Of a stretch of 64,000 nucleotides of DNA, positions 45,350 to 58,713 are shown piece after piece. The first letter of the stretch is position 1, and every line of letters begins with the position of its first letter. The notes below the pieces were generated by a model, which worked only from the letters and a program-made list of their open reading frames with translations, was not told the DNA's origin and ran no database searches. The stretch lies in the NCBI GenBank assembly GCA_028641055.1, contig CM054062.1, forward strand, positions 236,728,376 through 236,792,375. Direction: 5' to 3'. This DNA is from Alopecurus myosuroides (taxonomy: Eukaryota > Streptophyta > Magnoliopsida > Poales > Poaceae). Both the position numbers and the translations under genes were made by a program.

Positions 45350-45828
45350 TGATGTAAACACCCTTGGACGTAGGATAATCACGGCAGACGTTACCAGGGG
45401 TAACTTATCTTGGGGCAATTTGACTCTGGTGTTTGGGAGAGGGTTTAGCTCGGGGGAAATCATGCTATCAATCGATCTGGTAGCTCTGGCAATAATGTCG
45501 CCGAGTCTCCGATCTAGGGTTACAACTATCGGCTCTCATATTACAGGGATACTCGAATATCTGGTGAAACTCTTTTTTCCTAACCCTAGGAGCCGGCTTA
45601 TATCTTACCAGGGTCCCTGGCTTCCTATACAAGGCACACTCGGAATCCTACCCGGAAACCGCACACAACCCTAAGTTTCCAAATAGTAACACCAAAGGCC
45701 GGGTTACAAGGCCTACGTCCTTCTTGGGCCTTCTAGAAACTCCTCTTCCTTGAGCCGGGTCTTGCACGATTCCCTTTGGGCCGGGTTTTACCTTGGCATT
45801 AGCCTACCGGATTATCATCCCTCCATCA
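45350..45828 (-). repeat. 5' LTR of D
   Basis: This 479-bp unit begins TGATGTAAACACC and ends CCCTCCATCA on the plus strand, with inverted TGATG/CATCA ends. A minus-strand TATATAAGCC-like box lies near 45594-45603. A homologous fragment in inverse orientation is at 36090-36534. Confidence 0.85.
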
Positions 45829-45984
45829 GGCGCGCTGTTCCTCCAGACGGAACATGACTGGTGACCCCGTCAGGAGGTGGTTAAAGCCTGCACGAAGGAA
45901 GAGACGGGCCAACTCTGTATTGTTCCTCCAGCGTGAGACCGCCCATACGCGCAACACGGTCTCAACGACCCTGCCGGGGGGTAG
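45829..45984. other. Unassigned 156-bp segment between D and C
   Basis: This GC-rich stretch lies between the D LTR and the C LTR. A minus-strand frame containing WAVSRWRNNTELARLFLRAG crosses it. It matches no element in the window and could be the original target of D and C or a fragment of a further element. Confidence 0.4.
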
Positions 45985-48900
45985 TGTCAGACCCCGGACC
46001 CAGAGAAATTGTGATGCCCCAGGATCGGGCACTATGCAGATTTCAACATTTCCGCCAAAATCCACATAATAACCGATTCCAGGTTGCCACTTGTGATAAC
46101 ATTACAACAGTTCACGAATATTCCGCAACAACAACAGAAAAGATATATACAAGACGACTCAAACGAGTCAAAGATACAACTGATACAATACAAAGATCCA
46201 AATAACAGCGAAAGAAACAATATAGCGTCCGACTACGGACAAGATGCGAATTGGACTAAGAGTCCTGAAGATAACCGATGGCGTCCAATCCCTGCCCAGG
46301 CCAAGCCGGAGGGATTCCCAAGCTAACGTCGTCAGACTTCAAACCTGTTGACTGCAATATGGAATATGCAGCCACGAAAGGGATTCGTGGGTCAGTACGG
46401 TTAAGTACTGGCAAGTGGATAAACCATACTCACAAGATACCAGCGTAACCAATCATCACAAGATACAAATACTTTGGGTACAGCGGAAAGGAAGGGATTA
46501 TTGCAAAGAAGCGGCAGCTGGCTGCACTAACTAACTACAGAGACGCGCTACAACATCCGGCTAAAAGAAAGGGATAAGATAGCGTATCAGAACCAACTAC
46601 AACTACTCACCAAGCAATACCCATCCAATGTTACCCCCTACTAAGGAAGCAACCCAAGGAAACTCACACGGTGATTAAGGTGACATTCATTTTTATGGTG
46701 AAGGTAATCTACATTACTAGTCAAGTTATCATCGTTAAGTGTAAGTTGTCTGAGTACTTGTTAGCCAGCACTTTCACCAAGTCATCCATAACCGCGGACA
46801 ACACGGCTTCTCGAGAAGATTTAACCTTGCAGGGATGCACCAATTTGGTCGTACACGTAAGAATAACCCGCCAGGCGGGGAGCAAACCCACCAAGCAGGC
46901 CACTCAACACAACCCAACTCTTCTTCGCATCAAGCCCAAAGAACCCCGTGCAGTTGAGCGCACGGCTAATCAAGCCCCACGAAGAAAAGGGGACCCTCAT
47001 AGCACTCTAAGAACGTGTCTCCCTAAATGCCGACTACAAAAGTTCCACCCTGGCGCCAAGGGTTCGCACCTGCATATGCATGCGGCAAATGGAAAACCCG
47101 AACTAAATGAGGCGATTTGGACGAGATGCGAATCGAATCAAAGTTGCGGGGGGCGCCCATACTCGCTTCCACATGCGGTTAGTGCGCTCATCATGGATCG
47201 GAGGACAAGACCCTTTTTCCTAATTAGGGTCGACACTAGCAGGCCTCAAAACCACGCCGGGCATCCTGCCGGTGCCTTATCATCAAATTATTATTACCCA
47301 AAATATTGACATGTTGTTGATTAAGTTGAAACCCAACTATCAAACTAAACAGGTGATAATACGGACAACAAGACTTGAGCGAAAACAACACTAAGCATAC
47401 AACTACGACACGGGGGCCAACGGGGTAAACAAACAACATATAATAGGAAGTGGAAGGAAGGCTATATCATGGCTGCAAGGTAAACATATGATAGGATCGA
47501 GACACAAGCATCGAATCATAAGGCTAGCATAAATATAACAGAAAGTATCGGTAACAAGTGATGAAAGGCAGCCATAGGTAGCAAGTGAGTATACTTGCCT
47601 GGAATCCAGCAAGTAGAGGTACATCCGCAGAACTTGTCGTTGCTCACATCATCTCAACGTCCTATCCGCGAAGAAGCAACGAACTAGAACAAACACCGGA
47701 TGCAACAGTTACTACTACGGCAAAAGATCCAGCATGATCCTATTTTATATGCATGACAAGTTAAAGGGTGCATCAAAGATAAACTAGTTGACATGGTAAA
47801 CATATTTAAATGGGCCCATATGCAATTTGGATTGCATATGGAAAAGCCCATGAATTAATGTTGAATTAAATGATCTACAAATAACCATCATGTGGAAGTT
47901 GATTAGAATGATGCATGGATGATGAAAACCATAAGAAAACAACAATAGCTTCAGTTGATATGTTGTTTACCAAGTTTGGAATTTTATTTATTAAGTTATG
48001 AACTTTGGCATTTTAAATGATTTAAACAAACATTTGTTGTTTTCACCAATTTTAAATGTTCAAAAAAGATAACAAAATTTATATTTGAAAAGAACACAAA
48101 ATTTTAGATGGAATACATATTTCATTTGTTGAATTTGGATTTTAGATGAGCAAGTTATCAAATTAGCAATTTTAAATGCATTAAATAAACAATTAGTTGT
48201 TTTCAGCAAATTAACTTATTTAAAACAGATAAAAAAGTTGATATTTTCAGAGTTCATGAAAAATGGGATGGAAAACATATTTTACATGTTGGAATTGGAT
48301 TTGAATTGCCCAAGTTATGAATTTTGCAATTTAAAAGGTGTAATTAAAGCATTGAATTATTGCACCACTTTTAATTAGGAAAAACAGTAAACAAATTGTA
48401 TTGAAAAGGTTGAAAACATGTATAAAATGTTTCAATGAACATTTTGAGCTATTAAACATAATTTTTGGATCATTATTGAATTTATTATGCATTTTTCCAT
48501 AAGCATTTTTATTCTGCCCCTTTTTGTAAACAGAAGGAAACATGTTCAAATTTAATTCAACTGTGACCAAATAAAATACCAATGTGTATAATTTGTTAAG
48601 ACAAATTTTTAGAGCCCAAGTTTGCTCAATTTGGGTGAACAGAACTCAAGTTATGATTTTCCAAAGTTTCAAATTTTTATTGCATTTTCTGTATTTAATT
48701 ATTTAGTGCAAAATTTATTACAGAAACATGTTTCAACTTTGTGACTAACAGAAAGAGCACAATATTCTGAATCCATAGCAATTTGAATCATTGAAATTGG
48801 AGCATTTTTCAATTTGTTATTGATTTTACAAATAAAGGCTCAGATCTGTTTTTCTGGAGTTCGAGACATAAAAGAAAAAGGCCGAAAAAAGAGGTGGCTT

Positions 48901-51900
48901 TGCGCCTCGGGGGGATTCGAAACCGCGCCTCCAGGGGAGCAGATCAACTCCTTCGCCACTAGGGTGTGTGCGTGGTTGTGTACAGATACGGATCTGACTC
49001 CAAAAGAGGTGCATCCACGCGGAGTGTTCTGACGAAACTGAAACACATGAACGTATCTGCACGGGATCGTGATCCAGCAGGTACTGCCGATGGTGGCGAT
49101 CGATGGCGAGGCAATACAGAGCACGAGGAGGGAAGGGAGACGTCCCAGATGCGGAGACTCACCGTGGGGTTCGCCTCGTCGCAGTACTGGAAGAGGAGGA
49201 TGGCTCGGGGAGGATCGACCTGTCGGAGAAGCGGGCGTCGACAGCTGCACGCGGGGAAGAAGAAGTCGATGGCGCCGGGCTCCTGCTGCCTCCCAGGGCT
49301 TGACGAGGAGACGAGGACGCAGCTGGCACTGTGGGGTTTCCATTCCCGCAGTCCACTGCCCTCGACGGAGACTAGGGCGATGGCGCCATGAGGGAGAAGT
49401 CCGGCGTTTTTTTTGGTTTAGGGAAAATTCAGAGAAGAAGGGAAGGAGGACAGAGAAGAGAGGAAGAAGGGAGCAGCAGTGGCTGGAGGGAAGGAGGGAT
49501 GGCGGCTAGGGTTAGGGTTTGGAGGAGGGGAGGGGCTGCTTTAAGGTGGGGGGAGCAGGTGAGGAGGGGTCCATGGAGGAGGTGGTTCGGTGGTGGGGGT
49601 GACGTCTGCGTTCGCTTCCGTACGAAGAAGAAAGAGACAGGAGGGGTGGGCTGGGCTGAGAGGTGGATGGGTGGGCTCGGTGGTGGGCTGGCTTGGCTTC
49701 CTTTGGGAGTTTTTTTTTTTGTTTACACATTTTTTTTGTAGGAAAGAAAGAGAGAGAAAAAGGAATAAGGTTTTAGGGGTTTTTAGTTTATGTAATAATT
49801 TTTATTGAATTACAAAACAGCAAGATCAAAGGTATGTTAACTTTATTCTCAAAAATTTAAAATGTCAATTTGATTTGAATTTTCTATTTGAATTTCAAAT
49901 AGGGTTTCATGAGGATTTGATTTTTGAAATAATCAATTTTTATTCAATAAGTTCAACCAATTATGAAAGGCTTATTGAATTTGAATGTTTGCAAGATTTT
50001 AATTTTAAACCACAATTGGAACATGCCTAGTATGAAATGATTTGATTTGAATTTTTGTTTTGTTTTTGAATTGGTTTGCAAACAAGGTGCAGATGATGCA
50101 TGTGATGCAATGCCATGAGAAGAAAAGCAAACAATTCTAGTTGGGGGGAAAATCCCCCGGGTGTTACAGATATATATACTGTTATGTGCTCCTAGCCATG
50201 GACTCACAAGGGCTTCAGGGTTACCAGCCCCGGCCGCAACAAACAACGGCAGGTAGACCGGATTCATCGGCACGTAGTCCAGATCCCCGGTCTACTACTC
50301 CTTGTGTCCATGCTAGTCATAACCAATTATGCGTACCCAAGCGTCCACGAGTCGGATGAAACTGAAGGAACGGGACCAAAGTTATACAGAGCTGCTATGT
50401 GTCCAGAAAGTGCAACAACAATCGAGGGTTACTGGGGTTACCTCGCCCCAAGCCGAATCACATCGGCAGGCGGGCTCGGACATGGATCATCGGCTCCACA
50501 ACACCTCGACTGTGGGAACTATGCAGGCATAGCCAAAACTGTATAACAACGGGCTCGAAACCAACAACCGATCAAAGCAGCACTCTAGACATGAAAGTTG
50601 TATTAAACAGATGTTACTAGAGTATAGCTTTACAAACAGAGGTCACACGACCCAACATTACAGCACACAACGGAAGGCAAATTATGTTGCTAATCAACAA
50701 GAACCAAAAAGGCCTAAGAGGCCGAAACATAAGGCGACGTCCCAGCCCATAGATTCCAGGCTGCTACTTGGGAACCCCAAACTACTCGTCGATGTCCACG
50801 TTGAAACACCACCGAACTGAGGAACTCCACCTGAACCAAGTTAGAGCAAACATGAGTACGGGAGGTACTCAACAAGACTTAGTTAACCTATTATATATCT
50901 GCTTCTTTTAGAAAGAGTTATGAAGGTTAGTTTGCGTAAAGCCATCTTTATTTTCCAAGTTGAGGGAGGAATAGCACGTCTCATGGAGTATTTTGAAAAC
51001 AGATGAGAAAGCTACTCAACTACTGATATCATCATCTTTCTAAACCACCAACATCATTTCAGCACCTCGTGCTTCAAAGATCACCACCTCAAGTTGTTCC
51101 GGTAACTCATGCTACAAGGTAACCCCTCTCGGCATCTCCGAGGAGGCATCCTTCATTCGTTATCAACAAGTTTTAGTCATTCCGTTCAAGTTATCTATGA
51201 TCACAGAATCCGTCACCAAGTCGTCCTTAACCGCGGACACGGCTTTTCGAAAAGATTTAACCCTGCAGGGGTGTACAACTTTAACCACACGTACCAACCA
51301 ACTCTTAATGCCACATGATTAGCACTAGTCCGGGAAGTGCCGGCAGAGGGAGGTTGACCACGATCTTTCCCTTGCTTCGCCTATTCCATGAGTCGCTCCG
51401 AGTAGAGATGGACCGCCAATAGGGAGTGGCCATCTCCTGCCCGGTCTCTATCGTTGTGCGCGATGCTCGACGGTTTCCTACCCGCAGAGCGCCGATACAT
51501 CCCCACATCCTAGTTTTGAAAGTGTTTTGATATCCCCGCAAATCCAAATGGAAAGCCCGAACTAGGCAAGTCATGGAACAAACTAGGCAAGTTGAGACCG
51601 AGGGGAATCCAATCCCCGTGTGGATGCACGCTCAGTCTTGGCTCAAAGACGAGAACTCGCTCCTAGGGGCATGAACAAGACAACCACCACAGACCCTCTG
51701 TGGTCTCGTCATCCACACCTTCAAGTCATGTTAACCAAGTTATCTTAACTTTCCACAACATCCTATCATACTAGATTCTTTCGTAACTCTGATTCATCAA
51801 CCGGATGGAGCAGAGATAACAAGCATGTATGACTAAGCACAACATATTTAAGGCTTTGGCGATGAACACAATCAAACCTATGGCTGCTAGAAGTAGTGAA

Positions 51901-53727
51901 TCAGGATAACTAGGCTATGCATGATATAGGACAACTCTAACTACTGACACAAGATATATTGGAATCGAATGCATTGTACGAGAGTCAAAAAGTCTTTCGA
52001 AACCATATATGGGAAGATAAGAGGTTATGCTTGCCTTGCTTCAAGAAAACCAGAGAAAGTCTTCAGGAATAAGTGCTTGACTTGTCGGTTAGGATCAAGT
52101 ATTCACCATTAGGGTTGTTGGTCTTCTCTTCGGAGTCACGTTCTACCGAGGGGGAACAACATCGAAAAGAAGAACAACAATCAACACATGGCATCGATGC
52201 AATGCGCAATATGTATGCATGAGCAAGTTAATGCACTTAAATACAGCCCTAAACATGAAGATAGAGTTGCTAGGGTTCGTATGACAATTATGCAATTTTA
52301 CTGAGATTATCCCGAAATAGACCCCGGAGGGGCACTTCGGATAATTCTGAAAGTGTATCAAGTTTTAATTGCTCAAATGGGTTTGAAAACATCATGAATG
52401 GATTGTACTTTTCATTTTGAGCATTTTGGTATATGATTTGTATTTTTCTGATTTTATTGATTAAAAACCTATTTTCCCATTTTAAATGAATTAACAACAT
52501 TAAATAAATGCTCATTTTTGGACTTTCTCAAACATATATGAAAATTACATATTTGGATAGAGAATATTTTTATGATCATTTTGGTACCTCACTTTTATAT
52601 TTCTGAGATATAAAACAAAAGTTATTAAGATATCAATTTTATTTATTTTCTGGAATTTCTAAAAAGGGAAACATGACATCACTGTGATGTCACTGTGACA
52701 TCACAGTGCTCTGTTCTTCACAGTTGCATTCGAAATTGATTCAATTCGCGTGTCAAACGAAAATTAAACTGCACCACGACGTAGAGGAACTCGAGGCGAA
52801 ACTAGGGGTGGCGGAGCAACGACTATTTGGTCACCGGAGTGTCGTCGGGGAGCAATGGCGCAGCAGCGGCCGACGGGGCACGACGCCGGAAAGAACCAGA
52901 GAGGGAGGGAGAGGTTGGAGGGCATGGGGAGGCTCACCACGGCGCGGGGAAGCTCGTGGTGTGGTTGGAGAGGCGAGGCGGCGCCAGAATCGGTGGGGGC
53001 GACCATCGGAAGCCGGCGGCCGGAGAGGTAGGGGATGGCCCGATTCCGGTGAGGTCCGTCTCCTCGGATCGCAGGAGTTGTGGAGTCGGGAGAGGACACC
53101 ATGGCGGAGCTTCCCGCGTGATCAAATCGTCCGGGGGCAGCCAGAGTTGGCGACAATCGGCGGCGGCCGTGGGCATTAGGGTTAGGGTTCTTCGGGTTCC
53201 TCTGCAGGAAGGAGAGCAGAGGGAGAGAGAAAGAGCTCGAGGGGGAGAAGAGGAGAAGGAAGGAACGGCAACCTCGGGCCTCATCCACTCGAGGAGGGGC
53301 AAGCAGGACGTGGTCGTGCGAGGCGGCAAGGAGGACACGCAGGTGCCTGCCTGCTGGAGGTAGAAGACAAACAGGATTTTCCACATAACCCCCTGGGTTT
53401 CGAAATTCTACAAAGGAACCCTTTTCTTTAGAAAAACAGACATAAACCCATGTTTTTAGGGCCTTTTTGCAAGAACAAAATGTGGCAAAAATAAGATTTG
53501 AAAACCTTATCAAATTTTCAACCTTGCCATGTTTTGTTTTGGTGTATTTGAATTATTTTTCAGAACAAAATTTTGGAAACCAAATTAAGTACTATTTGTG
53601 GTAATTTTCTCAAACCATTTAAATTAACAACTTAAATTGTTTCAACATGGTTCAAATTTTTGTTTTCATGCATGTATGAGATGAACACAACACCACACAC
53701 TTTCGTTAGCAAATTTGGGGTGTTACA
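45985..53727 (-). repeat. 3' LTR of C, split by B
   Basis: The LTR begins TGTCAGACCCC at 45985 and ends GGGGTGTTACA at 53727. It is interrupted after 25 bases by B, and the part from 50169 matches the 5' LTR from about 57513. On its own strand it starts TGTAACACCCC. It contains GC-rich frames around 52700-53500 on both strands that look non-coding. Confidence 0.82.
46010..50168 (-). mobile_element. B: 4.2-kb solo LTR-like insertion within the C LTR
   Basis: B begins TGTGATGCCCC and ends GGGTGTTACA (inverted ends with mismatches). It is flanked by GAAAT (46005-46009) and GATAT (50169-50173), a 5-bp duplication with one change. Comparison with the uninterrupted C LTR at 57491 supports the insertion point. 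No primer-binding site or coding domain was found. On the minus strand it starts TGTAACACCC, like C and S2, so it is a related long LTR without internal region. Confidence 0.78.
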
Positions 53728-53743
53728 AATCTACCCCCCTTGC
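53728..53743 (-). promoter_or_regulatory. C polypurine tract
   Basis: Minus-strand GCAAGGGGGGTAGATT lies against the 3' LTR of C. This is the usual tract of gypsy elements whose LTR starts TGTAACACCCC. Confidence 0.75.
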
Positions 53744-56700
53744 AAGAATCTCGTCCCGAGATTCCCGAAGGAGAAGAAAGAAGGAACACCGGTTTTGGAC
53801 GATCTTCTTGAACCTTACGGTTATCTTCTTGAAGAGGTTGATCCGTAGCACTTGCGAAGATATGTGGATACACCTTAGGTAGAGGGAAAACTCTTAGGAA
53901 TTGATCTTCGCGAAGATCGAGTATCTCATGGGTAACTCATGACAAGAATGTTCGTAACAAACTTTTGAGTTAACAGGCATGAAATACATCAAGACAACGG
54001 AGGGGATAAGAGAAGGTTTCAAGTTTGCGTACGATTGGTCTTGAAAGGATTTAGAATATGAGCTTTGGATAAGACTTTAAATCCTTTTGGAAAAGAAAGG
54101 TTGAACAACTTTTGACATAGAGGTTTCTTCAAACAGAATACCAAAATGGGAAGGATTGGCTTGGATACCACAACGTAGTATCCGTAGACGAGGGAAACAC
54201 GAGAAAACACTGTAATTCGTGTGGCAGAGAAAATTTGATACATGATCATGTTCACTCTTCGGAGTGGACACGGAAGATGAAGGAACTTTTATTCCGTCAA
54301 ATATTGTCGAGAACTTTGTCAAAGATCGGAATGTTACTTAATGACAGAAGATGGGTAACCACGGAATGTTGGAACACCGTAACAAAGAAAGAATTCTTGG
54401 TCACACCGTAACCAATGGGGATTGAATACCGAAAGGTATAAGGAATCTCTTTCCTTTTGTGGTTTGGATGTAGCAAGACATCGACCACATGGTTAAGATC
54501 CCATGGCTGAACTAACTGACAAATTCACACAATGTGTGAGATGAACAGAACTTCAAGTACCAACAACTTGAAAAAGGAACTGATCAATGGTGGTTACAAA
54601 ACGCCACGGAATTTTCCCATGATGAACTTGTTTCCACTAGAACAAAGGTTTGGAGGATGGATAGAGAAACATTGGAAAAATCAACTTCCAAGTTCTCCTT
54701 GATGTTTTAGATACCGACAGCAGGCTCACGAGAAGCCTTCCATAGGTCATCAAGTGAATGTAGAACTCCGGTTTGGAAGAACGGGGAGGAAAACTTGTTT
54801 ACTACGAGCCACAAGAGTTATCACGGAGGGTGGTTGCTCTTACGGATTCAAAGAGATATGACATTAGGCCTTCCGGCTAATTGTGTCAACCACAACATCA
54901 ACCATGCCAGATTTTGAAAAGACCTAATTCAATACTCTTGAGAAAACACCAACCATCGTTCCTGCTTGAGATTCAGCTCTGGTTAGGGAGTTGATAACTC
55001 AGACTCGGTATGTTTGATCGAAAAGATTGCACCGGTTACCAACGAGATACATTTACTGGACTCTCAAGACATGGACTAGGATGCCAAGATCAAGAAGATG
55101 AGCGAAATCGCAGGACTCATGTATTAGCAACTTGTGAAAGACGGTTGCACCTACATGGCTTACTTGCGAAGGAACACATCAGAGTCCTTGTTGGGAAGAT
55201 GATTGCGAAGATAACGAAGTTCTTAAACTTCTTCTCTTTCACGAACGAACAATCAGTGGCTTGGTGTGGATGCAAACTTCTAGAAGAAATGAAGGTAACA
55301 ACCTATCATCAAGAACACTCCACACATGCATGACCAACTTGGGATTATTCCCAAAGGAACAAGAAAACTTTACTCAGATCCATGGCGACAACTTTCACCA
55401 TAAGCACATGAACCGGAGAAAGTTACTTCGAACATCCAGAACACAACTTCGTGATGACACAAAGATGGTTCTCAAAAGTTTCAAACATTAGTGCCAAGTG
55501 TTCAACTTGAACCTCTTTCAACTTGGATAAATAGGTATGTCATCGTTGGGCTCGACAACACGCTTATCCAGATACTCCAAGCAGAGGGATTCATATGATA
55601 TATGAACAAGGCAAAGTATTGGTGAGACCATAGGACATGAAGGTGTACTCGGGTAAAACACCATGAGTGAAACAACCATCAAGATAGTCCTTGGATCTGA
55701 GCTTGATTTGACGATAGCCCAAATCAAATAAAGGGGTAGCATGATAGCATTTCCGCAAAGGAGCTACTATCCTGTTCAACAGCATGAGAACTAGACATCC
55801 CTTATCAAAGGATCAAGTTAGGCGAAGCTTTTGTCTTTCAACTCTCCAAGTTGTTGTTTAAGCTCAACCAACTAGTCCAGGATATCCAGCACAGTTTTCT
55901 TGGAGAAAGGAGTAGTTCAAATTACCCTTTGTTTAGACATCACGGTCAGGTAACAACCTGGTGATACTTCTAGAAAGGCAATCAGAATATCACAACCTAC
56001 CGGTATGTCTTGAAGTTTGGAAGGAATTTTGCTTTTCAAAGCAACCGATATGATCTTCAGAGCTTCGGCATGAACCTAACTCTTTGACCAAGGATGTGCA
56101 CCAGAATGAAAGGATTTGGTAACACAATCATCTTTAAGTAGAGACTGGGTGTCCAATGGTGCTAAGAAGGATACAAATTCTTCTTAGACGATTCAAAGCA
56201 ATAAGAGTTGCTAAGAATAACTTATAGACACCTCAATGCACACCCAACATTCTTGAGCATTCGAGCTTGAACTAAGGGCGAGTGGAAAGGTGTAGAAGCA
56301 TCACTTGATCAACGAGGACATGAAACTCAACACGACCTCTTGATATAAAAGAGTGTGATACTCGAAGGTAGAACAGAATAGAAGCTAATGAAACTTCTTT
56401 AATCTGTGAATTAAAAAACTTTGACCTGTCCTAGAGATGAACGAGGTACTGGAGTTTGTTTCTCCTGACATCCCAAGGTGGAATGTTTTGACGGAAAACA
56501 AGAGCAAATGCATTGGAAGAATCCATCACACGTATGCAACTTGGTATCCAAAACAACGGATGGAGATTCAAGAGCAACTGGAAGACATGAACATGCTCAG
56601 GAGAACTGCTAAGATCACGTTGATTGCACATGGTAATACTCATTTGTAGAACCCATGCTAAAAGATCGATATAGCTGAATTAAGAACGAAGATGTGGATT

Positions 56701-57473
56701 TCATGATGACCACTCTTGTTGTGATCCCTTTTTTGTTACAAGAGAAAACCTACGGCTATTGGAGTTGAAACTACCTAGCCATCCTGAGGTAGAAGATATT
56801 CCTCAGGATCCAAAGAAACAGAACTTGGGTTAAAGGTCAGCATCCTGTACTGATAGCGTGAGCATTACATGGTTAAGAAACCACAAGACTCAACTCACCG
56901 CAATTCAGCACATTCCGGGACCTTCGGTTCAAGGCCAAGGGTTAAAACCCTAAGAAAGGAGTGACTACTATCCTAGTGCCTTGAAGGACACTACGAATAG
57001 CAATCACAAAGTATCCTTCAAAAGACAAACATAACTCTGGAAGAATTTGAATAGAGGACAACAGATACATTTGAGATGGAAAGCAGATCTCGAGGTTCAG
57101 GATTTAGAACTTTGAAACATGTGAAGAATATGGAATGCACACAACTCTGAGAGACTAGGTTGGATAGGAAATCTCCCAGTTTAAGAGATAATGGAATATG
57201 GAACACACACGACTCTAGAAACTTTAACACTAGGTCAACTTGGGTGAAAACGTCATTGCCAAAGAAGGCACCTAAGTTTTGAATGACTAGAAGGGATAGC
57301 AAAACCTTTTCAAATCGAAAACAGGTAAGAAGACCCAGAGTTAGAGCGATACCAGGTAAGGAATAAAAAGAATCCTAAAGAGATTTTCACAATCCATTTG
57401 AGTTTCGAAATAGATTTCACAAACTCTAGACTCAACATCGACCAAGTAGTAAGGTTTTCCTACAGGAAGTCCT
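53744..57473 (-). pseudogene. C internal region with a fossil reverse transcriptase
   Basis: About 3.7 kb of sequence has no long open frame. On the minus strand at 55591-55785 a frame reads GYRQIKLRSKDYLDG, then EYTFMSYGLTNT, a degraded form of the RT block GYHQIRI...MSFGLTNAP. The catalytic aspartates were not found. Other parts of gag and pol could not be recognised, though short frames resembling none of the families seen here occur on both strands. Confidence 0.7.
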
Positions 57474-57485
57474 GCTCTGATACCA
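57474..57485 (-). promoter_or_regulatory. C primer-binding site
   Basis: Minus-strand TGGTATCAGAGC, complementary to the 3' end of initiator methionine tRNA, lies 5 bases from the 5' LTR of C. Confidence 0.85.
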
Positions 57486-57490
57486 ACTTT

Positions 57491-58036
57491 TGTCAGACCC
57501 CAAACCCAGAGATATACATACTGTTATGTGCTCCTAGCCATGGACTCACAAGGGCTTGAGGGTTACCAGCCTCGGCCGCAACAAACAACGGCAGGGAGAC
57601 CGGATTCATCGGCACGTAGTCCGGATCCCCAGTCTACTACTCCTTGTGTCCATGCTACTCATAACCAATTATGCATACCCAATAGTCCACGAGTCGGATG
57701 AAACTGAAGGAACGGGACCAAAGTTATACAGAGCTGCTATGTGTCCAGAAAGTGCAACAACAATCGAGGGTTACTGGGGTTACCTCGCCCCAGGCCGAAT
57801 CACATCGGCAGGCGGGCTCGGACATGGATCATCGGCTCCACAACCCCTCGACTGCGGCAACTATGCAGGCATAGCCAAAACTGTATAACAACGGGCTCGA
57901 AACCAACAACCGATCAAAGCAGCACTCTAGACATGAAAGTTGTATTAAACAGATGTTACTAGAGTATAGCTTTACAAACAGAGGTCACACGACCCAACAT
58001 TACATCAGACAACGGAAGGCAAATTATGTTGCTAAT
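57491..58036 (-). repeat. 5' LTR of C, truncated by the F insertion
   Basis: It begins TGTCAGACCCC and matches the left C LTR (50169 to about 50692) with about 15 differences in 525 bases. It breaks off at CTAAT (58032-58036), where F is inserted; the remainder should lie beyond the window. Confidence 0.88.
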
Positions 58037-58654
58037 TGAAAGTGCATGGTTCCCCCATATGTGGTTTTGGTAATTAATGACAATCCTTATGGACTAATGT
58101 TTGCATTGAGTTATCCTTGTAGATCTTGTCCATAGGAAATAATGGAGTTCATGTGTTGAACTCTATTAGCTTCCTTGATGGCCATTGTTATGTTTATGGA
58201 TTTATATGAAGAATGGTCATGGTTTGAGTTGAGCTTATTGCTAGTGTGTCTTGAAGAAAAGGATTAGGTGATATTTCATTATCTTCTTCAAGACATCATC
58301 TTTATAAGTGAGAAGCAAAGATACAAGGTTGATCAAGCAAGCGATCAACACACAAAGCTACAAGTTGTACCAAGTGGGATTGTGTATCTCATGGTATGGT
58401 AAGCAATTGTCAAATATAGCTTTGTGAACTAACCCATGATATGTGTGTGTCGCATCTCTATGTGTGGTTAGGTATCTTTCCATGGGCATGAACCAAAAGG
58501 AAGATTTCCTATAGCCCATGGTCTTTGTCATCGTCAAGCGGTGTTCGTCATCTAGCTTGACGTGGAAGCTCAAGTGAAGCATCTAGAAGATATCCTATGC
58601 TTGATGCTTGCCACCCTTTTAGAGATTGTGGCCTTGTGAAGATTTGCCGAAGGG

Positions 58655-58713
58655 TCTCTCCCATAATGGTGTATGGGGGAGCTAGTCTCTCCCATAATGG
58701 TGTATGGGGGAGC
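58655..58713. repeat. 31-bp tandem duplication in the F LTR
   Basis: TCTCTCCCATAATGGTGTAT, continuing GGGGGAGC, occurs twice in direct succession at 58655 and 58686 without differences. It is probably a replication slippage or a family feature of this LTR. Confidence 0.85.

Larger units (their letters stand above)
45985..58036 (-). mobile_element. C: minus-strand gypsy-like element with very long LTRs and decayed internal region
   Basis: C has its 3' LTR at 45985-53727 (with B inside), a polypurine tract at 53728-53743, an internal region to 57490 and a tRNA-Met-type primer-binding site at 57474-57485. Its 5' LTR starts at 57491 and is cut by F at 58036. The visible parts of the two LTRs differ at about 15 of 525 positions by eye. 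The only coding trace is a degraded RT. Without B the LTR is about 3.6 kb. C therefore looks like a non-autonomous family of Sukkula-like type. Confidence 0.82.

Noticed and set aside
48826..49741. Frames of up to 167 residues in B
   Set aside because: Same reasoning: a GC-rich LTR segment with mirrored frames and no recognisable domain.
50141..50820. Small plus-strand frames shared between 50.2-50.6 kb and 57.6-58.0 kb
   Set aside because: Their repetition is explained by the two LTRs of C; they do not look like protein-coding sequence.
52706..53513. Frames of 150-250 residues on both strands in the C LTR
   Set aside because: They lie in a GC-rich part of a non-coding LTR, overlap each other on opposite strands and resemble no protein.
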